From assembly GCA_029224185.1 (NCBI GenBank), contig CM055200.1:11271670-11335669 (forward strand): a stretch of 64,000 bases of DNA. The letters are read 5' to 3'. Position 1 is the first letter of the stretch; every line of letters starts with the position of its first letter. Both the position numbers and the translations under genes were made by a program. The notes under the pieces were generated by a model that was not told the DNA's origin, did not search any database, and saw only the letters and a list, made by a program, of their open reading frames with translations. This DNA is from Karalla daura (lineage: Eukaryota > Chordata > Actinopteri > Chaetodontiformes > Leiognathidae). Below are positions 12,201 through 22,400 of this stretch, in pieces.

Positions 12201-15009
12201 TGATAGGGTCAGCAGCACTACGCTCAGTCCTCAAACGCCACAGCGATGTCACAGAATATATGAAATGAAGCGTGGCAGGTTTCTCCTCTCCTCTGCTATC
12301 CTCCCGTTCTCTCCTCTCACTGTTCTCCTCTCCTCTCCTCTCACTTCTCTCCTCTCCTCTCACTTCTCTCCTCTCCTCTCATCTCCTCTCCTCTCCCCTC
12401 ATCTCCTCTCCCCTCCCCTCCTCTCTCCCCTCCCCTCCTCTCTCTCCTCTCCCCTCCCCTCCTCTCTCTCCTCTCCTCTCCCCTCCTCTCCTCTCCTCCC
12501 CCCTCCTCTCTCTCTAACCGTGCGTCTCGCTCTGCTGCAGGTGACCAGCTGTGCCTGGGTGCCCGATGGCTGCCAGCTATTTACGGGCAGCAAGTGTGGA
12601 GTCATCACTGCCTACAGCAACCGCTTCACCAGCACCACGGTGGGTTTCCATGGCGACATCCCTCTCTAACCTTCCGCCTCCACACATCGACACCCGATCC
12701 ACCCACCCGCCTGCTATTACTACCCCGCTCCACCACCACCACCAGCAGCAGCACCAGCCGCACCAGCACCACCACCCACCCCTCTTTAGAGCGCCTCGGC
12801 GTGCTCAAACGCTCGGCTTCATTAGTCACATCACAGCTGCCCTTGAAACGCATTTCCAGCGAGCCCCACAAGTGGGATTAGAGGTCTGGGAGTTCAGTCA
12901 TCAGAGAGGCTTTCAGACTTTCAGTGGTCCCCACCAATAGGCACGCAGATCGCCTGTTTTCACTGTCTCTCGAGTGCCTTTCAGCCGCAATTGACATGTG
13001 CCGTTCCCAGTATCCCGTTGGAGACTGATTGATGGGGATGGCAGTGATTCATATGCAGTAATTCCGGCCTGCACATCCTCCGTTATAATGACATTGTCTC
13101 TCCGCAGCCCTCTGAGATGGAGGTGGAGTCCCAGGTGCACCTGTACGGACACACGGCCGAGGTCACCAGCCTGTTTGTCTGCAAACCCTACAGCATCCTC
13201 ATCAGCGTCAGCAGAGACGGCACCTGCATCCTCTGGGACCTCAACAGGTGGGCGGTTGGAGAAAACAACAGTGTACTTGCATTTGATGGAAAAATACTGT
13301 GCTCTTTACCAGGCGTTTTTAATAACTTGCGTGCATCGATACAATGAAGGACTTTTGTCTTATCTGGAGAGCTGCACTGTGTTGCCAGTCTGAATGGTGG
13401 GAACCACAACACTATTGGTATTCACAAAGACTCTAGAACATTGTGCACGTAGCTAGGATTATGATCGAGGTGGTCTGATGTCCTGGACCTTTCAGCTCAT
13501 GAAGGACGGCGTAAGGACGAGACACTTTGAGCGTGGCTTGTCGTGACCTCGCTCCTCTTGGCCAAAATTAAAACCCTGGTTTGTGATTTGTGTCATCCTC
13601 GAGCGGAGTAAATCCTTTCTTTGACGAGAATTTTGCTCTGCGTCTCCTCAGGCTCTGCTACGTCCAGAGCCTCACAGGCCACAAGAGCCCGGTGACGTCG
13701 GTGTCGGCCAGCGAGACCACGGGCGACATCGCCACCGTCTGCGACTCAGGTGACCACCTCCTCCTCCTCCTCCTCTTCGTCTGTTTCGCCTCTGTTCTTA
13801 CTGTGATTCCTGACATGTGACTCCCTGCCTGGCAGTGGGCGGAGGCAGCGACCTGCGCCTGTGGACGGTGAACGGCGACCTCATCGGCCACGTCCACTGC
13901 AGGGAGATCATCTGCTCGGTGGCCTTCTCCAACCAGCCGGAGGGCGTGTCGGTCAACGTGATCGCAGGCGGCCTGGAGAACGGCGTGGTCAGGTGAGCAT
14001 GCCCCCCCACCCTCCTCTCTAGATGCTGATGGTGTCCATGGTGTCTTAAGAAGTATTAAAAGTTCATAGGTTGATAGATTCATAAGTTCATAAAGTTCAT
14101 AAATCAATTGAAATTTACGACTATGTAGTAAGTTAAAAGATGTGTTTAGAGCTGCAGCAGCTAGTCTGTTAATCAGCTGTTAGGAGATAGAATAAGCATT
14201 ATTGTCATTGCTCATAGAACAGTGAAATTGTTTATCTACTCAAATCAGACATAAGTATGTATTGCAATCAAGTCACAGTGTAAAATACTGCATGAAAGAG
14301 CAGAAGAGCATTATTAGCAGTAGTCCAGATGATTGCACAGGTGAATGAGAGTGTTGAGGTAGTTAGTAAAGTCTCTTCACTGCCATGGGGAAGAAGCTGT
14401 GTTTGAGTCTGCATGTCTCTGAGCCCGAAATAGTCATTCTCTTATTACTTTACTATTCAATGAAATAATGGCAACTATTATAATAATCAATTTATCAAAT
14501 AAAAATGAGTTTACAAAATTAGATCAAAATCCTTTGATCTCAGTGTCATAGTGATTTTTCTTCGGGTTTTCTTGAATGTCAAATGACAAGACGGGCATTT
14601 AAAGACATTTCCAAAAATTATGTGAAAATGGTTAAATATATAGTGGCCGATTCACAAATAATCTTTTTGGAAAGATTCATATTAATATTGTTGTTATTCA
14701 ATCTGTGGACTCTGCTCAGGCTGTGGAGCACGTGGGACCTGAAGCCTGTGAGGGAGATCACCTTCTCCAAGTCCAGCAAACCCATCATCAGGTATGGCTC
14801 GGTCCTCCACCTGCACGCGAGCACGTGTTCTCTGCGAGCTGAGCCACTAATGCTGCGTCCTCCTGTCCAGCCTGACCTACTCGTGTGACGGCCACCACCT
14901 CTACACGGCCAACAGCGAGGGCACGGTGATGGCCTGGTGTCGGCGGGACCAGCAGCGCATGAAGCTGCCCATGTTCTACTCCTTCCTGAGCAGCTACGCC
15001 GCGGGCTGA
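218..15009 (+). CDS. lyst: Lysosomal trafficking regulator (LYST), C-terminal 1,514 codons, 30 exons including a candidate cassette exon
   Basis: LYST is a giant cytosolic BEACH protein controlling size and traffic of lysosomes and lysosome-related organelles; human loss causes Chediak-Higashi syndrome. Exons read here: 218-387, 816-1046, 1201-1367, 2193-2345, 2447-2608 (cassette), 2995-3186, 3422-3633, 3739-3948, 4601-4777, 4910-4986, 5097-5285, 6010-6155, 6263-6359, 6816-6877, 7012-7067, 7149-7301, 8157-8401, 9113-9179, 9264-9420, 9861-10001, 10081-10298, 10760-10990, 11084-11273, 11365-11501, 12541-12639, 13108-13247, 13652-13749, 13836-13992, 14720-14791, 14871-15009. All introns are GT-AG, phases join without frameshift, and the total (4,545 nt) is divisible by three. 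Landmarks are RSFNDLMQYPVFPFIL, YHYGSHYSNSGTVLHF, the WD40 exons and the terminal FYSFLSSYAAG. The 5' half of the gene lies upstream of the window. Identification is by recalled similarity to human LYST, which matches through nearly every exon. Confidence 0.96.
2447..2608 (+). CDS. lyst: Candidate LYST cassette exon, 54 codons, phase 1-1
   Basis: Between the exon ending KRKSIAG and the exon beginning G-RRRFSLAQ lies an open stretch with an acceptor (cgtctgaag, after a pyrimidine-rich run) and a donor (GCAG/GTAGAG). It is exactly 162 nt and phase 1 on both sides, so including or skipping it keeps the frame. It encodes a proline/serine-rich linker (QIPLPPPFSFLSQDSP is typical). The flanking exons also join directly (codon G+GC) and then reproduce the human sequence order; I recall no human counterpart of the insert. 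This could be an alternatively spliced fish exon or a constitutive lineage-specific one; transcript data are needed to decide. Confidence 0.65.
4539..4592 (+). repeat. (CCT)n microsatellite acting as the polypyrimidine tract of a LYST acceptor
   Basis: A nearly pure (TCC)n run ends eight bases before the acceptor of the exon at 4601, so this trinucleotide array supplies the pyrimidine tract of the splice site. Confidence 0.9.
5475..5600. repeat. Possible dispersed fish repeat fragment in a LYST intron
   Basis: The phrase gacttagacttggac followed by a T run, tttatcgatccctc and cagggaaatgtacattt resembles a repeat tail seen very often in teleost introns. The similarity is from memory only and the family cannot be named. 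It lies directly before the 130-bp tandem duplication at 5603-5880. Confidence 0.35.
5603..5880. repeat. 130-bp period tandem duplication (about 2.1 units) in a LYST intron
   Basis: The string gataaaca...tatggtaataaac recurs with a spacing of exactly 130 bases (starts at 5603, 5733 and, as gattaaca, 5863). The unit also carries acgtttcca(a/g)(c/t)aggatcatata and gtaaacaata(c)gcaa/acacaa. The units have diverged by scattered substitutions, so the duplication is not recent. It is AT-rich and lies in the 724-nt intron before the exon at 6010. Confidence 0.85.
6682..6714. repeat. Near-palindromic hairpin in the LYST intron upstream of the 62-nt exon
   Basis: CCAGATCCCTCTCAGGC (6682-6698) is complementary to GCCTGAGGGATCTGG (6700-6714) apart from a two-base bulge, with a single base between the arms. 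It forms a 15-bp stem about 100 nt before the acceptor of the exon at 6816. Confidence 0.9.
6816..7301 (+). other. lyst: LYST PH-BEACH module exons
   Basis: Three coding exons (6816-6877, 7012-7067, 7149-7301) encode the pleckstrin-like fold that precedes every BEACH domain. Visible landmarks are CISVAPSRETAGELLLG, GMYFVEDNA, FSWTYEEIKEVHKRWW and VEIFLTNGRTLLLAFDNTK. In other BEACH proteins this fold packs against BEACH as one unit without classical phosphoinositide binding. The first of these exons is only 62 nt and is bracketed by intronic hairpins (see 6682-6714 and 6918-6960). Confidence 0.85.
6918..6960. repeat. Perfect 16-bp inverted repeat in the 134-nt LYST intron after the 62-nt exon
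   Basis: ACGCTCTCCCTCCCTG (6918-6933) and CAGGGAGGGAGAGCGT (6945-6960) are exact reverse complements separated by 11 nt. A hairpin this stable occupies about a third of the short intron between the exons ending at 6877 and starting at 7012. Confidence 0.95.
8157..11273 (+). other. lyst: LYST BEACH domain exons
   Basis: Seven exons carry the BEACH domain: NFEYLTHLNKHAGRSFNDL and QYPVFPFIL near the start, EDDPMPPVQPYHYGSHYSN in the middle, DVKELIPEFFYLPEFL and ARNDPRLFILIHRQALES, then INVFHPATYFGMDVS and GQTPRQLF. These are family hallmarks and none appears lost. The first exon starts NTK/FRDDVYHN, with Phe where I recall Val in human, a mild change at an exon junction. Confidence 0.9.
12281..12520 (+). 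repeat. About 240-nt CT-only tract upstream of a LYST exon
   Basis: Irregular (CTCCT)n/(CCCCTCCT)n repeats give an almost purine-free coding strand for about 240 nt, ending 20 nt before the acceptor of the WD40 exon at 12541. Homopurine-homopyrimidine DNA of this length can form triplex (H-DNA), and in RNA it would be a large polypyrimidine-tract-binding platform. Confidence 0.9.
14184..14430. repeat. Dispersed repeat fragment in a LYST intron
   Basis: The text aataagcattattgtcattg...cagtgaaattgttt, followed by gccatggggaagaagctgtg and gagtctgcatgtc, resembles fish repeats of the type '...tttattgtcattgcac...gggaagaagctgttc...'. A related copy appears in the GNG4 intron at 20170-20545. Family name unknown. 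Confidence 0.45.
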
Positions 15010-17420
15010 GCGCCGCCCACGCTCTCCTCCGGTCACGTTCTCAGCAAGAGGAGCCCCGACCCCTCCCTGCCCATCTCCTCCTCCTCCTCCTCCTCCTCCC
15101 TGTGCTGACAGGGGAGGGCGGGGCTCGTCAGCATGGCCTCCCCTTGCCCTCTCTGACTCTAAACGAAAGCCATCCCCGACCAAGCAGGCTCCGCCGCAGC
15201 CTCTCCCCAGCATTAACAAGTTCTGAAAATAGTGTTATAATGTATATAACTATATATTTATAAAGCTACTGAAGTGGAATGTTTTTTTTGAAGGGGGTGG
15301 GGGGGTGGGGGTCGGATGAGTATATGGACGAGGCTGCAACAGACACTTTATACAAAATGTGCGTCTGAAGGTGTGTTTGAGTCTTTTCCTCGTTTCCTTT
15401 CCCGCCGTCGAGTCCGGAGGTTTTTTGCTCGAGTTTTGCCGTTCCTTGGTAAGCTGCTATCGTCTGGCCGAAGCCGGAGCCGAGGTGTGAGCCCCCCCCT
15501 CCTTCCTCTTCTCCTCTTCTTCCTCCTCCTCCTCCTCCTCCACCCAGGCGTCTCTCACCTCGACAGTTGGCTGCCGGGGCTCAGCGAGCGCCCCCCCCCC
15601 CTCCCCCGGCTGATGGCGAGGAGGCGGGGAGCCCCTCGTCCCGCTCGGTGGGAGTGAGACGCCGCACCACTGCGCTGTCTACTCCACTCACGTCTGATCA
15701 GCGGTGTCACGGCCCCGCATCACTTTGGGAGGGGAGGGGAGGGGAGGGGAGGGGAGGGGAGGGGAGGGGAGGATGGAGGGGATGAATTCTTCCTTGTGTT
15801 GCCTGTTGTGCATGCTAGAAGGATGCTGACCTTGACTACGTGGATGTGACATTTACTGTCTTGATACTTTATTAATGAGGCCTGGCCCAGTCGATCCTGT
15901 CCGTTTGCATTGTGAAACCTTGATATTCATTAATTTATTAGACGCCGGCAGAGGCTCGTTCTTCTTACTCCCCCCCCCCCCCACCACCACCACCCTCATC
16001 CCCACGTCTCTCTCTGCCTCGTCTCTCGACTGCACTATAAAAGCTTTTCGGTAGGTGTTTTACTTTTGGTGAGATCCTGAAAAAGCAATTACAGAACAGG
16101 CACCAGGATGCCGAGAGGAGTGCGCCGTCCTGCCCGGAGCCTGTGCAGCATGACAAAGAGGATGTAGCAGGTTGGAGGCCGGGGTCAAGCTGACTGAGGT
16201 CAGAGCACTAACGAGGTTTACAGCTCGTTGTCCGAATCCTTCTACACTACACTGATCGGTCCAGCCTAACGTTCCTTTAGCTGCCCCCCCTCCCCTCGTC
16301 CATGGGTTCATGCAGCTATTCTTAACATTCCCCTTAACACACACTCTCAGCTCTCCGTTTGTGTTTTTACATGCGAGATGGTAGCAAAAGCACTTTGTTT
16401 TTTTGTTTTTTTTTAAGCAGCTGCCATTTCATTCAAAGTGAGCCCGGGCTCTTGAGGGTCTTGACGTGATCAGAGCCCGACTGATGAACTTAATAAACCT
16501 AATAAATCCCCAAAGCAATATCAGACGTGTGTTAATTGTCGCATTTGAAAGGCAGGAGATTGTTTGAACGCGGCTGTGAAGATCACAAGTTTTTGCCTTT
16601 GTATTGACCGCAGCGAGCTCTCTGTGATGGAAAACTGATGTCTTGCATTTCACACTCGGTGTTCGACTTGTTTACAAGAAAGGGAATATTTCTTCTTATT
16701 TCACGTCATTCCTTTTGTGATACCTTGTGTGTGTGAGTGTGTGTTTTTTAATGTTTCGTCTCCCTCTGAGCCCACCTGGACCCTTTTTACGTCCAACATC
16801 AGACCTGTACAGGAAGAGATGTTTGATTTGTTAGCGTGTTGTCATCCCTGCATGAACATACATTTCCTCTAGAGTTAGAAAATGTCTCCAAAAACCAAAT
16901 CTCTTTCCTCTTGAACATCCTCGTGAGATCGCTTGCCCGTTGTTTCCCTCCCCTGCTTTTTGTTGGAGAAAACGCAGCGAGGAGAACTGTTAATTGTATG
17001 CGCTTTTCTCACACAGAAGGAAATAATCTCTCTGTTGATAACTTAAGCTATGCATAATTTAAGATCATTGTCTTAGGTTGCTTCAACCGTGACTCACCTC
17101 TGGGCTGGTCTGTGCTGTTTGCCATGATGGACTGAGGACTCTGAAAGCTTACATTTTATGTTTCTTTGTGTTTGTATATATGTGAGGGTGTATGTATGTA
17201 TGTATGGACAAAGCAAGTGATGATATATTATAAATATATAAATATATATAAATATTTGAAGACGTATTACTACATCTTGTCGTTGGTGTCCATTTCTTAC
17301 TACTGTGTGTGGAGGACGGTGCGTTCAGGGGCATCTAAAGAAACAGGAAACCGGGACAGTCATGTTCAACTGACTGCACTCGATCAAGAAGGATGATTAT
17401 AAAGTAAAATGAATAAACTG
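15010..17420 (+). other. lyst: LYST 3' UTR with candidate poly(A) signals
   Basis: Downstream of the TGA no further coding is seen. AATAAA hexamers on the sense strand lie at 16492-16497, 16501-16506 and 17412-17417, so the mRNA probably ends near 16.52 or 17.43 kb. The UTR contains a (TCC)n run at about 15072-15100, C-rich tracts, and the (GGGGA)n array at 15727-15772. The end point is an estimate. Confidence 0.6.
15727..15772 (+). repeat. (GGGGA)n array in LYST 3' UTR, G-quadruplex potential
   Basis: Nine consecutive G-runs (one GGGA, then eight GGGGA units) lie on the transcribed sense strand, so the LYST mRNA could fold into RNA G-quadruplexes. Confidence 0.9.
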
Positions 17421-18086
17421 GTCATGGAAATGGGATGTCTAACATGGGTGTCAATCGCTTTACAGTGAGATGCATTGTGGCTATAAGTCACTGGGTGATG
17501 TTGGTGGCGGCGGTGGTGGGGTGGGGGGACCCGGTGATGTCAAAGCTGATGTAAAAATGAAAGAGGGAAGCCTGCAGATGTGAGGAGCCTTCTGCAGCAA
17601 GCAATAAAGCAAATTAGCAAATCAGCAGCCGCTAATGTGAGCTGCCCCGGTGCGTTCATGGCCGGCTCGGACACCCGGGAACTCTCCGCGGCTGCAGCTC
17701 CTGCTCCACTGATCGAGTGCTCCCTGCCCCGCAGCCTGCAGCCGCTCGTCATCCAGAGGTTTCCCCCCCTGCTGCATGCGTAACATCTGTCCAGGTCCAG
17801 CCGTGGTGCTCAGCAGGACCTCGCCGCTCGGATCTCAGCTCCACACAGCGACCGAGGCACGACTCAGGAGCCGACAGGGCGGACTCTCAGCGGCTGGATT
17901 CACCTCCCCGGGTTCAGTCCGAGCCGAGCCGAGGCTGGGATTTCCTCCCCATCATCAGTTATTTGACAGATCTCTTACCCCCGTTTTTTTTTGCGCGTGT
18001 GAGTGAGTGTGTGTGAGTGTGCGAGTGTGTTGGGTGGAGTCAACCCGGAATCTCTCCAAATTGGAAAAACCATCTGCACATCTCAG
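17421..18086 (+). promoter_or_regulatory. gng4: GNG4 upstream region and probable 5' non-coding exon
   Basis: A CG-richer stretch (about 17640-17930) follows the last LYST poly(A) signal. A strong donor, CTCAG/GTAAGG, stands at 18086/18087 with no coding potential before it. It could be the end of a non-coding first exon splicing to the acceptor at 19485/19486 just before the GNG4 start codon. The transcription start is not identifiable by eye. An AATAAA at 17603-17608 is a further possible LYST end. Confidence 0.45.
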
Positions 18087-19432
18087 GTAAGGTCTGCGGC
18101 TCGAGATGCTTCAATGTGCTGGTAGACGCTGTTTTCACCCTGTTCCTCCATGCAACATCATGTAGTGTTCATGCACTGTGTATGTCTGTGTGCGTGTGTG
18201 TGTGATCGCTCCAACCAGGGCCGCAGCTCGCACGGTGTGTGTGTGTGTGAGTATATATATGTGTGTGTACCCAGAGATGTGATCCCCTTAGATGTAATGG
18301 TCGCCCCTGTTTGACAGATCTGCATCCTCAGCCCCAGCATCCTGAGGTGGGGATGCAGCGGTGCAGGCTCCTCTCCATCCCCACATGCAGCCTGAAGAGG
18401 GAGGGAGGGAGGGAGGCAGGGAAACCTGAATGTGTGTGAGGGGGAAAGGCCTGGTAGCTCCATACGCGGGTCTGATTGAAAGCCATAAATTGGGGTGGGA
18501 TGCATTCACCGTTTGCGGCCCCCTCCACCCCCACCTCCACCTCCACCTCCCAGCTCCCTTCTCCTCATTTTTCTTCCTTTTCTGCAAAACATCTAACCCA
18601 TAACGTCGGTGTGAAGCCGAGCTGGGTGCGATCAGATGAAAGGAATAGGAGGCAGATTGGTGCAGAAATGAGACCAGTATTCATAATGATGACACAGTGT
18701 GAATCAACAGCACCCCACCTCAGGGAGATGCTTCATATTGTCTATTCAGTATTATAAAACACCTCTCTAGCCAGGTACCCCCTCTCCCATCCACCCCCCC
18801 ACCCTACCCCTCCCCTCACCTCCCTCTCTGCTGTGGCTGCCAAACTGGGACATTTGTGGAGCGAGGGGGTCAAGGGGCCTGAAATGGGAACAGGATTCAG
18901 TCATTACAGGCAGCAGATAGATAGAAGGTGGGGAAATGCTGTGCAGATGTGCACTGTGGAGAAAGTTGGGAGGATGGAGGCGAGGAACAGACTTATGTGT
19001 GGGTGCAGCTGCAGGCGAAGGGAAGAGGCAGGTTTGATTCTCCCAGGAAGTGAGCGTCCACAGGAAACACGGCTGAACAGCCCTTGAGCCAAGCACTTCT
19101 TGCCTCATGTGTATGTGTGCCCCAGTCCATTGTGAAGAACAACCTACGAATAAAAAGAGTAAAATCATCATGCATGCATGAGCTCTGAATGACTGAAAAA
19201 TGGCAAACCGTTGTCCAGCTGTTGCCTTTTAGGCTCTTTCTTCAGATAAAATGGAGCTGGGCTGCCGTAAAACACTCAAAATGGGTCCTTTAAATAAAAA
19301 GGTTGTGGTAGAGAATGGCAAGCATGGGTGGGAGGGAGGGCGCGAGGGAGCGAGGAGGGGCAGAGACATAGCCAGGGGGGGTTGGGGGGGGGGTGCTGCT
19401 TTGTAGGTTTTAATGTGATGTTCAATGACTCT

Positions 19433-19458
19433 ATGTGTGTGTGTGTGTGTGTGTGTGT
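19433..19458 (+). repeat. (GT)n close to the GNG4 first coding exon acceptor
   Basis: About 13 GT units end some 28 nt before the acceptor (atcacag at 19485) of the exon carrying the GNG4 start codon. Confidence 0.9.
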
Positions 19459-19492
19459 CCTCTGTGCCTGTGTTTGGCATCACAGGAGCACC

Positions 19493-22400
19493 ATGAAGGA
19501 CGGTATCGCCAACAACAGCACGGCCAGCATCTCCCAAGCCAGGAAAGCTGTGGAGCAGCTGAAGATGGAGGCCTGCATGGACAGGATAAAGGTAGAGGGC
19601 TCGCTGCATGCGCTTTTTACTTTGACCAGTGGTGCCTCGTGTCGATGTGTGCAGTCTGGCTGAGTTCTAAAAGGAAAACCCGTGAATGATGTTGTTGCCT
19701 GGTTTGTGACCGGCGACCGGAGAGGAAACACTTTTGTTCAACAAGTTGTAACATCTAGCATGTTTGCACAAACAGGTGTAACTTGTGTAATTATATATAT
19801 TTAGATGACGTCTGTTCAAGTAAAAATCTCTCAGATTTTGACACTTTGACGGTTGAGATTGAGGCAAACGTCAGTTTTCCTTTTCATTTGACTGAACAAA
19901 GCACAGAAAATGTTTTTTCTTGCTTGTTATCGACATCATCATCACCATTATCTTCACCGTATTCTTCCTGTTTTTGCTGAATGTTGTGTTTATTGCATTT
20001 AGAGAAGAAACCAAAGCATAAACATACATGCCACATTGGTTGGCAGCCATGTTCCCTCACTGCAATGAGCAGTGTAGCCATTTCAATTATGCACACACAC
20101 ACAAAATATCTATTAATGTGCCGGTCCAATGACTTCCCCGTTCAGACACCATCTGGTCCAATCTGAGGATGGTTTGAATAGAACAGAATAGGACAGAGTA
20201 TGCCTTTATTCGTCCCACAGCAGGAACATTTCAATCGGAGTAAAGTGGACAGTGCAGTGGAGGTCTTTGCAAAAAAAGAGTGCAACAAATAACCACAGAA
20301 AGAGTGAAAGAATAGATGAATGAATGACTCAATGAATGAAGGTGAAACAGCAGATGGATGGAAGGACCTGGGAAATCTCTCCTTCACACACTATATTCAC
20401 GGTGTTCAGTGGAGGAGCTGCTCAGTGCTGCAGTGATGTTCTGCTTGGGGTGGAAGACATGGAGTTTCCATTGATGGGGTCTGAGCTCCAGCGAATGTGT
20501 TGTCATGTCTTGAGAGGCAGTAATAGAGGGAGTTTTCATTCCCGCTGAGAGATGCTGGTTAGCCTAGCTCAGCTCAGTATAAAGACTGTAGATCTGGAGG
20601 AACAGAAACTAACTAGCCGCCAGTTGCGGCTTCTCATTCAGCGTTGTTCTTATCCAACTCTTCACCAGAAGACGAATGAACTCATTTCCCAAAACGTCAT
20701 AGCGCTGTGCACATTGTTTGTCAGCTCAGTGCATTATGAATGCATTAACCCATGTATCAGCCGGATGGATGCGGAGGCACCAACGCCATCGTCTTTGACT
20801 CTGATAACATTATCGGAATGAAAATTGGATTTAAACTGATGCGGCAGATGCAGCAGATAACTCCTGCTTTATTCCAAAAACCTGCCGCCTGCGTTACCCA
20901 CAATGCAACAGGAGCACAGCTGGTGCAGATGTAGATTCATGTGTTGTTGTCAAGTTCTGCGCACAGGCTTTTGTCACGTCTGTAAACGCTGATAATCTGC
21001 AAGAGCCGATTCCAGCAAGGCGACAACTCAATGATGTCGGTGAAATGAGCTGAGCACAAAGTCGCAGTTCGCACGTTTGCTTTCGTCCTTAGTTAGCACT
21101 TTTTCACGCAGGCTTCTTCTCCTTTTACGTTTGCAGTGTTTGATTTCAGCCAGTGTGCAGCTTGGGAGCTGGAGGCTTTCGGGTTCAGATTTCCAGCTGC
21201 AGCAGAGGACACTGCGGACACCCATCACTCTCATGCTGCTCTCCCACCACCTCTGCCACTGGGTTTTTATTGTGAAACCTTTCATAAAGGACACGTGTCC
21301 CACTCAGCCAACATTAAATATTGACTCACGTCCGTCACCTTGCGATAGTTTCCAGGAACAGAGATGTGTGACTTGCTCGCTCAGAGGAGGGAGCCATGAC
21401 CGGAGGTTGTTGTTTTGCATGTACGAGTTTCTCTATCTTCAGTTCTTCAACAACTTCTTGTGCAGCGTGTCATCATCCCACTCGGCATGCTCCTCATGTG
21501 CTCGGGGAATGATTGCTCCACGGCCCCGGGGCTGTTCGCTCAGCATTATAGCCCAGCCTGGAAGCCTGCCATCCACCATCATCCCTACTCAGCACAACAA
21601 AGAGTGCTTACAAGAGAAAACTCCCCTCCTTAAAAAAACAAAGTGATTATTCCCACCTTGTTCTGAGGGTTGAGAAGATGCATCTCCAAGGCCCCAGATT
21701 TAACCTACATGTTGACTTTTTAGCGCAACTTCTCATTTAATTAATGATCATTACATATTCTTTTAATGAGGAGAGGACTAAAATAACCTAACTGTGGGAC
21801 CTCAGTAAGATGGATCAGACAAAGGGTTTTGAGTCCATAGCATTTGTAAGTTTGCAGATGCACATGCATCAGATCAGTGTAAGCTTCAGTTTGTCTGTTC
21901 AGCTATAAACACTCGTGGCATCACATACCATAAGTACAGTACAGCCATTTTTACAGTCTTTGAGAGAAATACTGCATTTTAATCTAAACCAAACAATCAG
22001 TTTAAAACAGCACAAAACACAATTTGTACAATCAAAAGCGTTTCATTTTTTATCAGAGAGCAGTCTAAAAATGCACCAGGACTAATTCCTACTGTCATCT
22101 TATACCATCACAGCAAAAAACTGTTCAGATTTAGAAAAGTGAGGAGAAAACACACTGTGTCAACAAAACGGGGGCCAAAAATGGGGCATGGTCAGTGATG
22201 CTGAGCAATACAAGAGGAGCCATAAACATGTTTACTCTCATCACAAATGCGGGTCATCATCTCAACATGATGCAAGAGGATAATATTTCTGGGAAAAACT
22301 TTGCTCACATTCATATGAAGTTTAACTTACTCGCCATAAGTTGTTAATCATTAGCAGTATATTGACCTTTTGTAAAGCACTAATTCAGAAAGTGCCATTA

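Larger units (their letters stand above)
11365..15006 (+). other. lyst: LYST C-terminal WD40 repeat exons
   Basis: Seven exons form the terminal beta-propeller. Clear WD-type blades include TSCAWVPDGCQLFTGSKCG, VHLYGHTAEVTSLFV with DGTCILWDLNR, SLTGHKSPVTSVSAS, GGGSDLRLWTVNGDLIGHV, GVVRLWSTWDLKPVREI and SCDGHHLYTANSEGTVMAWC. The reading frame closes with SSYAAG and TGA at the residue where human LYST ends, so the C terminus is complete. Confidence 0.9.
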
